DNA of 64,000 nucleotides, taken from positions 62,001-126,000 of the forward strand of contig NZ_JARVTG010000001.1 of NCBI RefSeq assembly GCF_029846635.1, written 5' to 3'. This DNA is from Pokkaliibacter sp. MBI-7 (GTDB lineage: Bacteria > Pseudomonadota > Gammaproteobacteria > Pseudomonadales > Balneatricaceae). The position numbers and the translations under genes were made by a program. Below are positions 17,515-24,953 of this stretch, one piece after another. Numbering within the stretch: the first letter of the stretch is position 1; each line of letters opens with the position of its first letter. The notes below the pieces were generated by a model, which was given only the letters and a program-made list of their open reading frames with translations, did not search any database and was not told the DNA's origin.

Positions 17515-17841
17515 TCAACACTGCTGGCACAGTTGTTCTTTGGGCAGCAGCTCCAGTTCGGTAATACGCAGGTAGGTTCTGATCAGTTGGGCTATGGCCA
17601 CCCCGTGCAGCACTAAGGCGATACTGCCTTCATTCCAGAAGCTAGTGAGGTTAACGCCGTCTGTATCGAAGAGTATCCCTCTGGCCAGTATCACCAGGGC
17701 CACTAGCAACCATCCGCTGGCCCAGTAAATTCCCCGTGTGAGTGTTGTCTGCTTCAGTGCCTCCAGGCAGTCCTGGTAGGTGGTGTAGTCCTGTGCGTCC
17801 TGTTGCAGTGGGCTGGCAGGGTGTGCGGTGTTCGGTGACAT
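17515..17841 (-). CDS. Small membrane protein (108 aa)
   Basis: 108 residues. Hydrophilic N-terminus (about 1-35), then two hydrophobic segments (IYWASGWLLVALVILARGIL and SIALVLHGVAIAQLIRTYL) and a Cys-containing tail. It lies convergent to the gene at 16563 with 19 nt between stops. No recognised family. Confidence 0.55.
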   Translation of the reverse strand: MSPNTAHPASPLQQDAQDYTTYQDCLEALKQTTLTRGIYWASGWLLVALVILARGILFDTDGVNLTSFWNEGSIALVLHGVAIAQLIRTYLRITELELLPKEQLCQQC

Positions 17842-18061
17842 GGGTCCGTCCGGTGGTGAATGCGTAACGTATGTAACTGCTGAGTATCACATTGTTGCAG
17901 TGCAGTTCCCGCCACCCTCTTCCCCTTTGGTCGCAGGGGTGATGATGGCCACGGCGCGTGTAAACCCTCTTCGGGGCGGTGAGGGTTGTTTGCTGTGGCA
18001 GCGCATGGGCTTTGGCAGGATGGCGGAATACCGTCTGTGACAGGGTGAAGGAGAATAGTGC

Positions 18062-18265
18062 ATGACCTCGATGAGGGAGACAGCGGAAGCGCCGGTGGTG
18101 GCTGCGGTGGCCGCGATTGAGTATGCGTTGCAGCTGGGGTCAGGGGATGACGGACTGGCGTTTCTGCGCTGCTGGTCGGAGGGAGAGTTTGATGTCATCC
18201 GGGCCGAGTGGCCAGAGGCGCCCGAAGAAGTGTTTGGTGCTGATCCGTTGTACAAGGCTGGCTGA
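18062..18265 (+). CDS. Small ICE protein (67 aa)
   Basis: AAGGAGAATAGTGC precedes ATG 18062. The sequence contains GDDGLAFLRCWSEGEFDVIR followed by EWPEAPEEVF and GADPLY. This pattern is familiar from short hypothetical proteins of PFGI-1-class ICEs, but I know of no function. Cytoplasmic, acidic. Confidence 0.65.
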   Translation: MTSMRETAEAPVVAAVAAIEYALQLGSGDDGLAFLRCWSEGEFDVIRAEWPEAPEEVFGADPLYKAG

Positions 18266-18368
18266 ATCAGTGGCAGGCCAGCCTGGCTGTGGCAGTTCGT
18301 GATAGTGGAAGGGCTGAGGCAGTTTTTGTGTGGAAATGACTGGGAGCGGTCCTGGGAGGCTGAGGCAG

Positions 18369-18734
18369 TCAGTCGATGGTTGAGTCGAGGCAGAAGGTGC
18401 GGGCCAGGCGACTCAGGTATTGCCTGTTGCGGTGGGCGTAGCACTCGGGGCGCCGGATGGCGATATGGCGCGGTGCCTCGACACCTATCCATACCTGCTG
18501 CTGCGATTCAGTGTCTTTGACATCGTAGACCAGCAGGATGATCTGCTGGCCATCGGGCTGGGTGAGGACGATGCGCTCACCGCGATTCCGGTTAAGGATC
18601 AGGTGGCCGTGCCACTGAGCCTTGAGCAGCGTCTGCTGGAAGTACGGGCGCGGCTTGACGGTGATCAGGTAGCGGATAAGGCCAAAGGCCATCCGGGCCC
18701 TGGAGGTATGAGGAGCGCGGGACATGGGTTCCAT
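18369..18734 (-). CDS. CsrA-like RNA-binding regulator, ICE-borne
   Basis: 121 residues. Residues about 44-100 align with CsrA: HLILNRNRGERIVL corresponds to the MLILTRRVGE strand, then IILLVYDVKDTESQQQVWIGV and EAPRHIAIRRPECY, matching the GVxAPxxxxVHRxEIY strand that carries the RNA-contacting Arg. An N-terminal extension of about 40 residues and a longer beta2-beta3 loop differ from chromosomal CsrA (about 60 aa). CsrA proteins bind GGA motifs in mRNA leaders and block or activate translation. Paralogues are known on conjugative elements. No good SD precedes the 18734 ATG, so the start is uncertain. Confidence 0.65.
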   Translation of the reverse strand: MEPMSRAPHTSRARMAFGLIRYLITVKPRPYFQQTLLKAQWHGHLILNRNRGERIVLTQPDGQQIILLVYDVKDTESQQQVWIGVEAPRHIAIRRPECYAHRNRQYLSRLARTFCLDSTID

Positions 18735-18903
18735 CCTGAGTCAGTAGATTGCCAGCCTGCCACCTGCTGTTTCGCCTGTTTCCAGCAGGTCGCAGACTGG
18801 CTTGGGTATTGTTGAAAGGTTGCCCTGCCCTGTCAATGCGGTGGAGGGCATGTTGAAACGGTCTGGAATGAATCCGGGCCATGAACCGAATAAGGAGAGA
18901 ACT

Positions 18904-19221
18904 GTGAACAAGCGCCCCGGTGGACCCGGTGTGGTGGTGCCGTTGTTTGGTGAGCGCACGTCGCCACCCGCTGCAAGTGAGGTGGCTCCGGTGGATTCGG
19001 TCCACTCAGTCAACAGGCCGGTGCCGGATTATCGGCATGAATATCCTTGTTCGGTACTGGATGTGGCAGCGGGTGTGGTGCATGTCACCGTGCTGGCCAC
19101 GTCGGAAACAGTGGCGCTGGAGGAGGCCTATCAGGCGGCCAAGCGACGTGGCTGCCGCAACATTATCGATATGGCCATAGGGCACATGACCGAGCAGGAA
19201 ATGGCCAACCGGCCTCAGTAA
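18904..19221 (+). CDS. Hypothetical protein (105 aa)
   Basis: GTG 18904 follows AAGGAGAGAACT at good spacing; the frame is open back to 18802 but without a ribosome site. 105 residues: a disordered N-terminal third, then a compact alpha/beta segment (YPCSVLDVAAGVVHVTVLAT, EEAYQAAKRRGCRNIIDMA). Divergent from the CsrA-like gene. No recognised family. Confidence 0.6.
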   Translation: MNKRPGGPGVVVPLFGERTSPPAASEVAPVDSVHSVNRPVPDYRHEYPCSVLDVAAGVVHVTVLATSETVALEEAYQAAKRRGCRNIIDMAIGHMTEQEMANRPQ

Positions 19222-19343
19222 CGCGGTCTCAGTACAGCGTCAGTAGTAAGGTACAGGGGGATGTCAGTGGCAAGCACTGACAGCGACAGTCGGCTGTGGC
19301 AGGTCAACTGGTGTATTCAATGACAATCAATAAGGAGTGCAGT

Positions 19344-19916
19344 GTGGGGATAACCGCCAGGGTCAAGGCAGGAGTGGGTGCGGTGGTGTTGGCATCAGCA
19401 GGGTTGTTAGCCGGCTGCAATCTGTATACCAAGGACGGCAGCTGCGTTACTTGTTTCAAGGATCCGTTTGGGATTGTGTCCGTCAGCTCAGGGACCACCA
19501 CGGATAACAGTGGTCCGCGCAGTATCGGCCTGGGCGCCCCGAACAACGCTCCCTATTCCGAAGGGCGCCATGTCGTGAGTATGGCCGTGAATCAGGATGT
19601 GGATCTGGTGTTTATTCGGATGAAACGGGAGTTTGGTTTTCAGTCCCCGGAAGAGCTGAGAGCTGCCCGTGGCGACCTGGCTTCCCGCATGAGAATGCAG
19701 GACGCTGGCTGGCGTTATGAGGCCACACCGGGTGTGACCTATCACATGCGCAGTGATGCGACCGTGAGCGGTCAGGATATTGTGCTGGATATGGTGATCG
19801 ACAAGCTGGGCTCAGGCAAAGCGGCCCTGACCATGACGTATCGCAATCCTGCCGGTGCCAATGTCAGTCAGCTGGAGTCGGCACTAAAAGCCCGTGTCCA
19901 AAAGGCGCTGGGCTGA
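19344..19916 (+). CDS. Putative lipoprotein (190 aa)
   Basis: GTG 19344 follows TAAGGAGTGCA; the in-frame upstream region has no better start. Lipoprotein signal: hydrophobic stretch ending LLAGC at about residue 25. The mature part includes a CVTC pair near the N-terminus, then VNQDVDLVFIRMKREFGF, AGWRYEATPGVTYHMRSDAT and a beta-rich C-terminal half. Probably outer-membrane attached; no family recognised. It is separated from the gene at 18904 by 122 nt. Confidence 0.65.
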   Translation: MGITARVKAGVGAVVLASAGLLAGCNLYTKDGSCVTCFKDPFGIVSVSSGTTTDNSGPRSIGLGAPNNAPYSEGRHVVSMAVNQDVDLVFIRMKREFGFQSPEELRAARGDLASRMRMQDAGWRYEATPGVTYHMRSDATVSGQDIVLDMVIDKLGSGKAALTMTYRNPAGANVSQLESALKARVQKALG

Positions 19917-20028
19917 GGTCGCTGAGCCTTTGCGTGGGCTGTGATAGGGTGTCTCACTGCCAGGTTGATCCTGGCAGTGTTGTTTTGGGTGCTTTGTCGT
20001 AGTGATGGTGTAGCAGGAGGCCACCCCG

Positions 20029-20280
20029 ATGATGTCAGGTACTGATTCCCTTTCCACTCATAAACGCCGCCGGCAGGCCTGGGCCGCGCAGATCGAGGCC
20101 GCGACCATTGAGGAGCTGTCCCAGTTCCGGGTGCATTTAATTCGTAAGATTGCCGAAAAGCGTGAGGCACAGCGGCGGCTGCGTCAGCAGGATCCGGCCC
20201 GCGCACTGCAGCAGCAGGCGGCGGTGGCAGGCTATGACTTTTCATCCCTGATCAAAGAGATCGAGGCACGTAAACGGTAA
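20029..20280 (+). CDS. Small basic coiled-coil protein (83 aa)
   Basis: AGGAGGCCACCCCG precedes ATG 20029. 83 residues, highly charged and helical (AWAAQIEAATIEELSQFRVH, LIRKIAEKREAQRRLRQQ). No membrane segment. It resembles small helical proteins of mobile elements; function unknown. Confidence 0.6.
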   Translation: MMSGTDSLSTHKRRRQAWAAQIEAATIEELSQFRVHLIRKIAEKREAQRRLRQQDPARALQQQAAVAGYDFSSLIKEIEARKR

Positions 20281-20402
20281 GGCGGCTGTCCCTTGTGCCA
20301 GTTCAATGACGCCCACTGGGGTGGTATCTATATCGATTCAGGCGCATTGTGTTCAATGATCACTTTCTGGCCATAACAAAAACAATCGAGAAGGAGTTCG
20401 CT

Positions 20403-20858
20403 ATGGCTATTGCTCAACCACTATCCATGTCCCTTGATATGGATGACCTGACAACGGATGCCGCTAAACCCAACCCCACCGATGTCGTCATGGACCTGTA
20501 CCGTGAGTGTGAGGGAGCACTGTCGGTGCTGAGAGACCGTGCACTGACGCTCCAGCGTATCTATGACGGTGAAATGCTACTGAGTGATGAGGTTGTGCAG
20601 AGCGCGCGGGAGGCCTGCATGGTCATTCGACAGATGGAGGCCAAGGCCCGACGCAAGGCGGTGGCCATCGCCGGTCAGGTACGGGAGGGGGCCTGTGAAG
20701 ATGACAAGCGCTGGATGGCATACCAGATGGCCGTGCTGAAGGAGGCCAACCAGCTGGCCGTGCTGAAGGAGGCCAACCAGCTGGCCACCGAGGTACAAAA
20801 ACAGATGAAAGAGATTCTGTACTGGGCCGAGCCGGTACCGATCGATTCCCAATCGTGA
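20403..20858 (+). CDS. Hypothetical helical protein with internal 9-residue duplication
   Basis: ATG 20403 follows AAGGAGTTCGCT; the open frame reaches back to 20349 without a site. 151 residues, soluble and helical. Residues about 110-127 contain a perfect tandem copy of AVLKEANQL, encoded by two 27-bp repeats, so the last helix is lengthened. The C-terminus reads EVQKQMKEILYWAEP. Family unknown. Confidence 0.6.
   Translation: MAIAQPLSMSLDMDDLTTDAAKPNPTDVVMDLYRECEGALSVLRDRALTLQRIYDGEMLLSDEVVQSAREACMVIRQMEAKARRKAVAIAGQVREGACEDDKRWMAYQMAVLKEANQLAVLKEANQLATEVQKQMKEILYWAEPVPIDSQS
20728..20781 (+). repeat. 27-bp perfect tandem duplication
   Basis: Two identical 27-bp units (20728-20754 and 20755-20781), with the first 5 bases of a third. 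The unit begins TGGCCGTGCTGAAGG and encodes LAVLKEANQ in frame. A recent slippage or recombination event is likely because the copies are identical. Confidence 0.9.
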
Positions 20859-20892
20859 TCCTGGATCACCCGTTACAAGGACGTCCCCCGTT

Positions 20893-21240
20893 ATGCAGCA
20901 CGATATGAAGCGCGCCAATCTGTTCGTCATGGTACCGATGATGTTACTGGCATGGATCAGTGCAGACAGTTATGTCGATTACCGTCGGGGTAAGGAAGTG
21001 GCCGAGTTCTACGGCGAAGGCCACTACAGCCTGCTGATCGCACCGATTCCGGTAGGCAATATGATGGGGGTGAAGGTCGTACCAGACCTGGAGGGGCGCT
21101 GTGAACCCAATCCGCAGGTCGAAATGATACCCTTCAAACACGACGGGGACTCAGTGACCGTGCTCTGTGGTCAGTGGCCGCACTCACACCAGCTGCAGCT
21201 GGGGTATGTGCCAAAAGCGTTGATACAGCATGGTCTGTAG
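20893..21240 (+). CDS. Hypothetical exported or membrane-anchored protein (115 aa)
   Basis: ACAAGGACG lies 10-18 nt before ATG 20893. 115 residues. A short basic N-terminus is followed by one hydrophobic segment (LFVMVPMMLLAWISA), an uncleaved anchor or signal peptide. A small beta-rich domain with two Cys (LEGRCEPNPQVEM, VTVLCGQWPHS) follows. No family recognised. Confidence 0.6.
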   Translation: MQHDMKRANLFVMVPMMLLAWISADSYVDYRRGKEVAEFYGEGHYSLLIAPIPVGNMMGVKVVPDLEGRCEPNPQVEMIPFKHDGDSVTVLCGQWPHSHQLQLGYVPKALIQHGL

Positions 21241-21297
21241 GGGGTACGGCCTTTTGCGGTAAGCTGTTCCCCGGAAGAACAGCCTGACACGGAACCG

Positions 21298-21984
21298 ATG
21301 GATCTCATGATAACTACCCCGCCTTCCCGCCCTAAGCTGAGTCTGAAGCGCAAAGTGGCTGTAACTGCAGAAACAGTGGAGGCACCCTCCACGCCCGCTG
21401 TGGCCATACCGAGTACAAATGAACAGCCCCCTGTCAGTACGCCTGTAGCCAGTCCACCCGCAGCGGCGCCGGTGACACCTCCTCCTGCCAGTCAGCCCAA
21501 AAAACCGAAAACCTATGCTCAGGCCAGCCTGGAGATCGTGCGTGCGCATTTCCCCGCCTGCCTGCCGGAACCGGCCCAGCCGTTAGCCATCGGGGTGGGT
21601 GAGCAGATCCGGACCATCGTGGTGACTGAGGCGATGGGGGTGTCACTGAAACGGGTGCGGGCTGCACTCAAGGCCTACACCAGCCGCCGGCACTATCTGA
21701 TCGCGGTCTGGAAAGGAGCACGTCGTATCGGGCTGGACGGTCAGCCGTTGGAGGGGGCTGCTGGCGACGTCTCCGAGGAGGCGCGGCAACTGGCTGCAGC
21801 CAGGCTGGTGATCCATTTCGGCTACGATGTCACCACGCGACGCGCCATTGCGCCTGACCAGCTGCCCGGGCGCGTAGCCACAGCGGAAGCCACACTGAAG
21901 CACATCAAAGGCGGTGAGGACAACGGGGAGCCGGACGAGGGTGATCAGGCCACGGCACCTGTTGCTGTCACGGAAACCGAATAA
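21298..21984 (+). CDS. ProQ/FinO-domain RNA-binding protein
   Basis: 228 residues (ATG 21298 or 21307). A Pro/Thr/Ala-rich disordered N-terminus (about 1-70) precedes a ProQ/FinO domain (about 75-190): YAQASLEIVRAHFPACLPEP, PLAIGVGEQIRTIVV, SLKRVRAALKAYTSRRHYLIA, GLDGQPLEG. FinO-like proteins bind structured RNAs. On plasmids they repress transfer through antisense RNA. Together with the CsrA-like gene nearby this gives the element two RNA-binding regulators. Which RNAs it binds is unknown. Confidence 0.85.
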   Translation: MDLMITTPPSRPKLSLKRKVAVTAETVEAPSTPAVAIPSTNEQPPVSTPVASPPAAAPVTPPPASQPKKPKTYAQASLEIVRAHFPACLPEPAQPLAIGVGEQIRTIVVTEAMGVSLKRVRAALKAYTSRRHYLIAVWKGARRIGLDGQPLEGAAGDVSEEARQLAAARLVIHFGYDVTTRRAIAPDQLPGRVATAEATLKHIKGGEDNGEPDEGDQATAPVAVTETE

Positions 21985-22032
21985 CGCTTTAGCACACTTA
22001 ATAGCCGTTATCGGCGGCGGAGTGTGCACACC

Positions 22033-22515
22033 ATGATACGGATGATCAGAATGAAAGCAGGACGCATGATCAGGCAGGCCTACTGGGCAGGTCTGCGCGG
22101 TATTGGTTGGATGGGGCTGGGGATCGTGCTGGCCGTCACCCTGGGGCTCAATGTACAGGTCGGTGGTTATCTGCTGCTGTTTGGCCTGCTTAACCTGGTA
22201 GCGATCCTGGCAGGCATCGTGCTGAAAGACCGCTGGCAGGACTATCAGGCAGCGCGCCATGCTCCCCGTTCGGTGTATCCCTCCTCTGATGCCGGCTATG
22301 GGCATCCTCAGCAACTCCATATCAATATGGCCAGCAGTGATGGTCTGCGTGTATGGCAGGTCTACCCTTCTGTACCGCTGATGAAGCCTCACCTGAATAT
22401 CTTACGTGATGCCGGATGCCTGCTGACGGACAGTGAGGGGCGCATGGTGGACCACTGTATTGAACTGCAGAATACGGCCAGTCAGCGCCGGCAGCAGTTT
22501 CGTGTGGTGAGCTGA
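22033..22515 (+). CDS. Membrane protein (160 aa)
   Basis: Start uncertain among ATG 22033, 22051 and an upstream GTG at 22024; GGCGGAG lies 11 nt before 22033. Two adjacent membrane segments (MGLGIVLAVTLGLNVQVGG and YLLLFGLLNLVAILAGIVL), then a hydrophilic C-terminal domain (LKPHLNILRDAGCLLTDSE has Met for the first Leu; the seen text is MKPHLNILRDAGCLLTDSE). No recognised family. Confidence 0.55.
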   Translation: MIRMIRMKAGRMIRQAYWAGLRGIGWMGLGIVLAVTLGLNVQVGGYLLLFGLLNLVAILAGIVLKDRWQDYQAARHAPRSVYPSSDAGYGHPQQLHINMASSDGLRVWQVYPSVPLMKPHLNILRDAGCLLTDSEGRMVDHCIELQNTASQRRQQFRVVS

Positions 22516-22546
22516 GTTGAACGATAGCCCGTATTGGTCATAGTAG

Positions 22547-22572
22547 ATGGTAAGGCAGATATGCCTTACCAT
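22547..22572. promoter_or_regulatory. 26-bp palindrome, likely TA operator
   Basis: ATGGTAAGGCA (22547-22557) and TGCCTTACCAT (22562-22572) form a perfect inverted repeat with a 4-nt centre, 28 bp before the AbrB-type antitoxin start. AbrB/VapB proteins usually autoregulate through such sites. Operator role is inferred. Confidence 0.6.
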
Positions 22573-22600
22573 GTATCTATACCACTTGGAGGGTCATCCC

Positions 22601-22867
22601 ATGGCTACGCTGACAATTACCGCCAAAGGCCAGGTCACTTTTAATAAAGAAGTGCTCCGCCATTTAGGGCTCAAGCCCGGTGACAAAGTTGAGCTGGAGC
22701 TGCTCTCTGAAGGGCGGGCCAATATCAAAGCCCTTCCCCCCAAAAATACGTTTGAATCTCTACAAGGCTTTCTCAAAGGCAAAACCAATGGACGCGTTCT
22801 CTCTGTAGAAGAAATGAATGACGTCATCAGAGAGGCTTCTGCCGAAGCAGGGGCCACGCCTGCATGA
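22601..22867 (+). CDS. AbrB/MazE-type antitoxin
   Basis: ATG 22601 follows TTGGAGGGTCATCCC. 88 residues. Swapped-hairpin DNA-binding domain at the N-terminus: TLTITAKGQVTFNKEVLRHL and GLKPGDKVELELL. The C-terminal part (FESLQGFLKGKT, SVEEMNDVIREASAEAGA) is the expected toxin-wrapping region of VapB antitoxins. It overlaps the PIN-domain toxin start (ATGA). Confidence 0.85.
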   Translation: MATLTITAKGQVTFNKEVLRHLGLKPGDKVELELLSEGRANIKALPPKNTFESLQGFLKGKTNGRVLSVEEMNDVIREASAEAGATPA

Positions 22868-23262
22868 ACATTACCGCTGACACCAATGTTCTGGTGCGTC
22901 TTTTGACAGAGGATGATCTACATCAGTCAAGGGTGGCCATACAGACACTTAACCAGGCCAGTTCTGTGGTGATTAGCCTGCACTCATTGTGTGAGCTCGT
23001 TTGGGTTCTGGGCAGAGGCTATCAGGTTGCGCGCACCGATATTGCGTCAGTCATCCGTCAATTGATGAATACCGCAAACGTCGTGGTCAATAAATCAGCT
23101 GTCGAAGCAGGTCTTCAGCTTTTTGACGCAGGGGGAGATTTTGCCGATGGCATCATTGCTTATGATGGGCGGCTTCAAGGTGGTAATACTTTTGTTTCCT
23201 TTGACAAGAAAGCAGTCAATCTGCTGAAGCAACTGGGTCATACCACTCAGCGACTTAAATAA
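22864..23262 (+). CDS. PIN-domain toxin (VapC-like)
   Basis: 132 residues. The four acidic residues of a PIN nuclease are in place: Asp6 (TADTNVLVR), Glu44 (SLCELVW), Asp95 (GDFADGIIA) and Asp114 (FVSFDKKA). VapC toxins cut tRNA or rRNA. Its start overlaps the antitoxin stop. The AbrB-PIN pairing and the upstream palindrome make a complete type II toxin-antitoxin module inside the ICE, which probably stabilises it. Confidence 0.88.
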   Translation: MNITADTNVLVRLLTEDDLHQSRVAIQTLNQASSVVISLHSLCELVWVLGRGYQVARTDIASVIRQLMNTANVVVNKSAVEAGLQLFDAGGDFADGIIAYDGRLQGGNTFVSFDKKAVNLLKQLGHTTQRLK

Positions 23263-23293
23263 TACCTTCTTGCTCCTCCCCTCCTTAAAAACA

Positions 23294-23328
23294 CAAAGCC
23301 GGGACATCTGACGATGATCCCGGCTTTG
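23294..23328 (-). terminator. Hairpin, possible terminator read leftward
   Basis: CAAAGCCGGGA (23294-23304) pairs with TCCCGGCTTTG (23318-23328). The T-rich tract (TGTTTTT) follows only when read on the minus strand. On the plus strand no T run follows, so termination of the toxin transcript is uncertain. Confidence 0.5.
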
Positions 23329-23483
23329 CGCTGCTCTTCGTCCATGGCCAAGTGCAGAGCACGCCACTACCAGACGGCACCTGGTAACCCTCCAGCCCGG
23401 AGATAGGTTTAACTGCGGATTTTTCCCCCTTTCTTCTTGAAGCTGTCGGCTGAGTTTCAGTCACCGTTTTCAAGGGGTCAGGT

Positions 23484-23945
23484 ATGGTTCCCATCCATCT
23501 TCGCAAAACAGCAGCATGGGCCGGTGGTGTGCTGGCCATCGTCAGTGCAGCGGTTTGGGCCGCTGCGCCCTCACCATCTGCTCCCCCCTCCATTGAGGTT
23601 TTCACCGTCCATGCACAGCCCGTCACGGTGCCGCCGGCACTCATGGCACAGACTCGCGTGGCTTATCTGGACGAACCCGCGCGGCTGGAACAGTCGTTTT
23701 CCGCGAACCTGCCGCAGCCCCCTGAACAGGCCGCTGCAGTGGTGCAGCAGCGATTAGCAGGCCCTGCCGGCCAGCAATTCCAGCAGCAGCTGCAGGCAGC
23801 GTATGCCGGTGTCGTGCGCGCCCATGAACTGAAGGTGCTGAAAGTGCCTGCCGTGGTGGTGGGGGGACGTTATGTCGTCTATGGCCAGACTGATGTGGCT
23901 GCCGCAGTAGCTCAGATCCAGCAGCGCACTGGGGGTGGCCAATGA
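23484..23945 (+). CDS. ICE protein, PFL_4709 family (TIGR03757)
   Basis: 153 residues with a signal peptide (about 1-27). Recognisable blocks: SIEVFTVHAQPVTVPP, VAYLDEPARLEQSFSANLP, LQAAYAGVVRAHELKVLKVP and AVVVGGRYVVYGQTDVAAAV. The C-terminal part looks thioredoxin-like, as in TrbC/TraW-type periplasmic proteins. It starts the second conjugation block and overlaps the next gene by 4 nt. Confidence 0.85.
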   Translation: MVPIHLRKTAAWAGGVLAIVSAAVWAAAPSPSAPPSIEVFTVHAQPVTVPPALMAQTRVAYLDEPARLEQSFSANLPQPPEQAAAVVQQRLAGPAGQQFQQQLQAAYAGVVRAHELKVLKVPAVVVGGRYVVYGQTDVAAAVAQIQQRTGGGQ

Positions 23946-24943
23946 CAGTGCCCGATACCTTGCCCGTAGTGGCCTCTTCCCCCCGCGCCATCCCGGTACC
24001 TCTGTCATGGAAAAAGCGACTGCGCAGCATGGCGATGTCGTTCTGCCTGGTGACTACACCGACTTTTGCTATTACCACTGCCACCATCACCCAGTCAGCC
24101 ATGGCGCCGGATTGTGTGGAGTACCGGGTAGTCGGTGTCTGTTACTGGCTGTTCTGCACCTTGTGGGGCTGCACAGTGCGGACCTCAGTTAAGGTCCGGC
24201 ACTACGTGCCGGATCTGGTGGTCTCGGCGTACAGCGGACCAGGGGATAACCCCTGGTCTGAGATGTCGTTTGTGGGTGCGCAGCTCCCGGGAGCGGAAGG
24301 TGGTGGGGATACCCATGGCCGGCATGCCAATGAACACAGCAAGGTGCGCTTCAAGAGTGCAGATGCCATCGGGCATCCGGGCGGCTATATCGCCTCTAAT
24401 CTGGCCTCTCAGTCAGGCTATGCCTGTTCAACCAGTGCCACTCCTGTTTACCCCTACTTCGTCTCCACCCTGGATACCCTGGCCTGGCGTTGGGGTGTGC
24501 CTGAGTCTGTTTACCCTGAAGCGCTGATCCCCGGACAGCGTGAAGTCGGCCAGACGGGCGATATGTGGGGCAGCGTCTATCCGCGTGCCGGCGCATTGAT
24601 CCAGACCCACGATTACAAAGCAGGGGCTGTCGTGGCCCAGCGCGTAGGCGATCTGGTCACCCGCTCCGGGCAGATGCACGTCTATACCCCGCTGACGGCC
24701 TCCAGTCGCGATGGCTACTGGCCACCCGGCCCGATCACCGAAGGGGATAAGAAGACGCACAAATGGCAGCAACTCAGTCCGAAACTTGAGTACACCTGCG
24801 CGATTTTCCCCAACGGTGGGGCATCTGAAACCTACTCCGATCGTTTAAGCGAAAACGGTGGCTATGTCTGGTCACTGTGGCGCCCCTATAGCTGCTGTCA
24901 GCGGCGAGGGCAAACCTTCTTGGGTTACACGGATTTCATGTGA
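23942..24943 (+). CDS. ICE protein, PFL_4710 family (TIGR03756; TraU-like)
   Basis: 333 residues. Signal peptide (about residues 20-45), then ITTATITQSAMAPDCVEYRV, GVCYWLFCTLWGCTVRTSVK, HYVPDLVVSAY and SWRPYSC-like ending WSLWRPYSCCQRRGQTFLG. Cys-rich periplasmic protein with TraU-like features, needed for DNA transfer in related systems. ATG 23942 overlaps the upstream TGA. Confidence 0.88.
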   Translation: MTVPDTLPVVASSPRAIPVPLSWKKRLRSMAMSFCLVTTPTFAITTATITQSAMAPDCVEYRVVGVCYWLFCTLWGCTVRTSVKVRHYVPDLVVSAYSGPGDNPWSEMSFVGAQLPGAEGGGDTHGRHANEHSKVRFKSADAIGHPGGYIASNLASQSGYACSTSATPVYPYFVSTLDTLAWRWGVPESVYPEALIPGQREVGQTGDMWGSVYPRAGALIQTHDYKAGAVVAQRVGDLVTRSGQMHVYTPLTASSRDGYWPPGPITEGDKKTHKWQQLSPKLEYTCAIFPNGGASETYSDRLSENGGYVWSLWRPYSCCQRRGQTFLGYTDFM

Positions 24944-24953
24944 GGGAGCAGCA

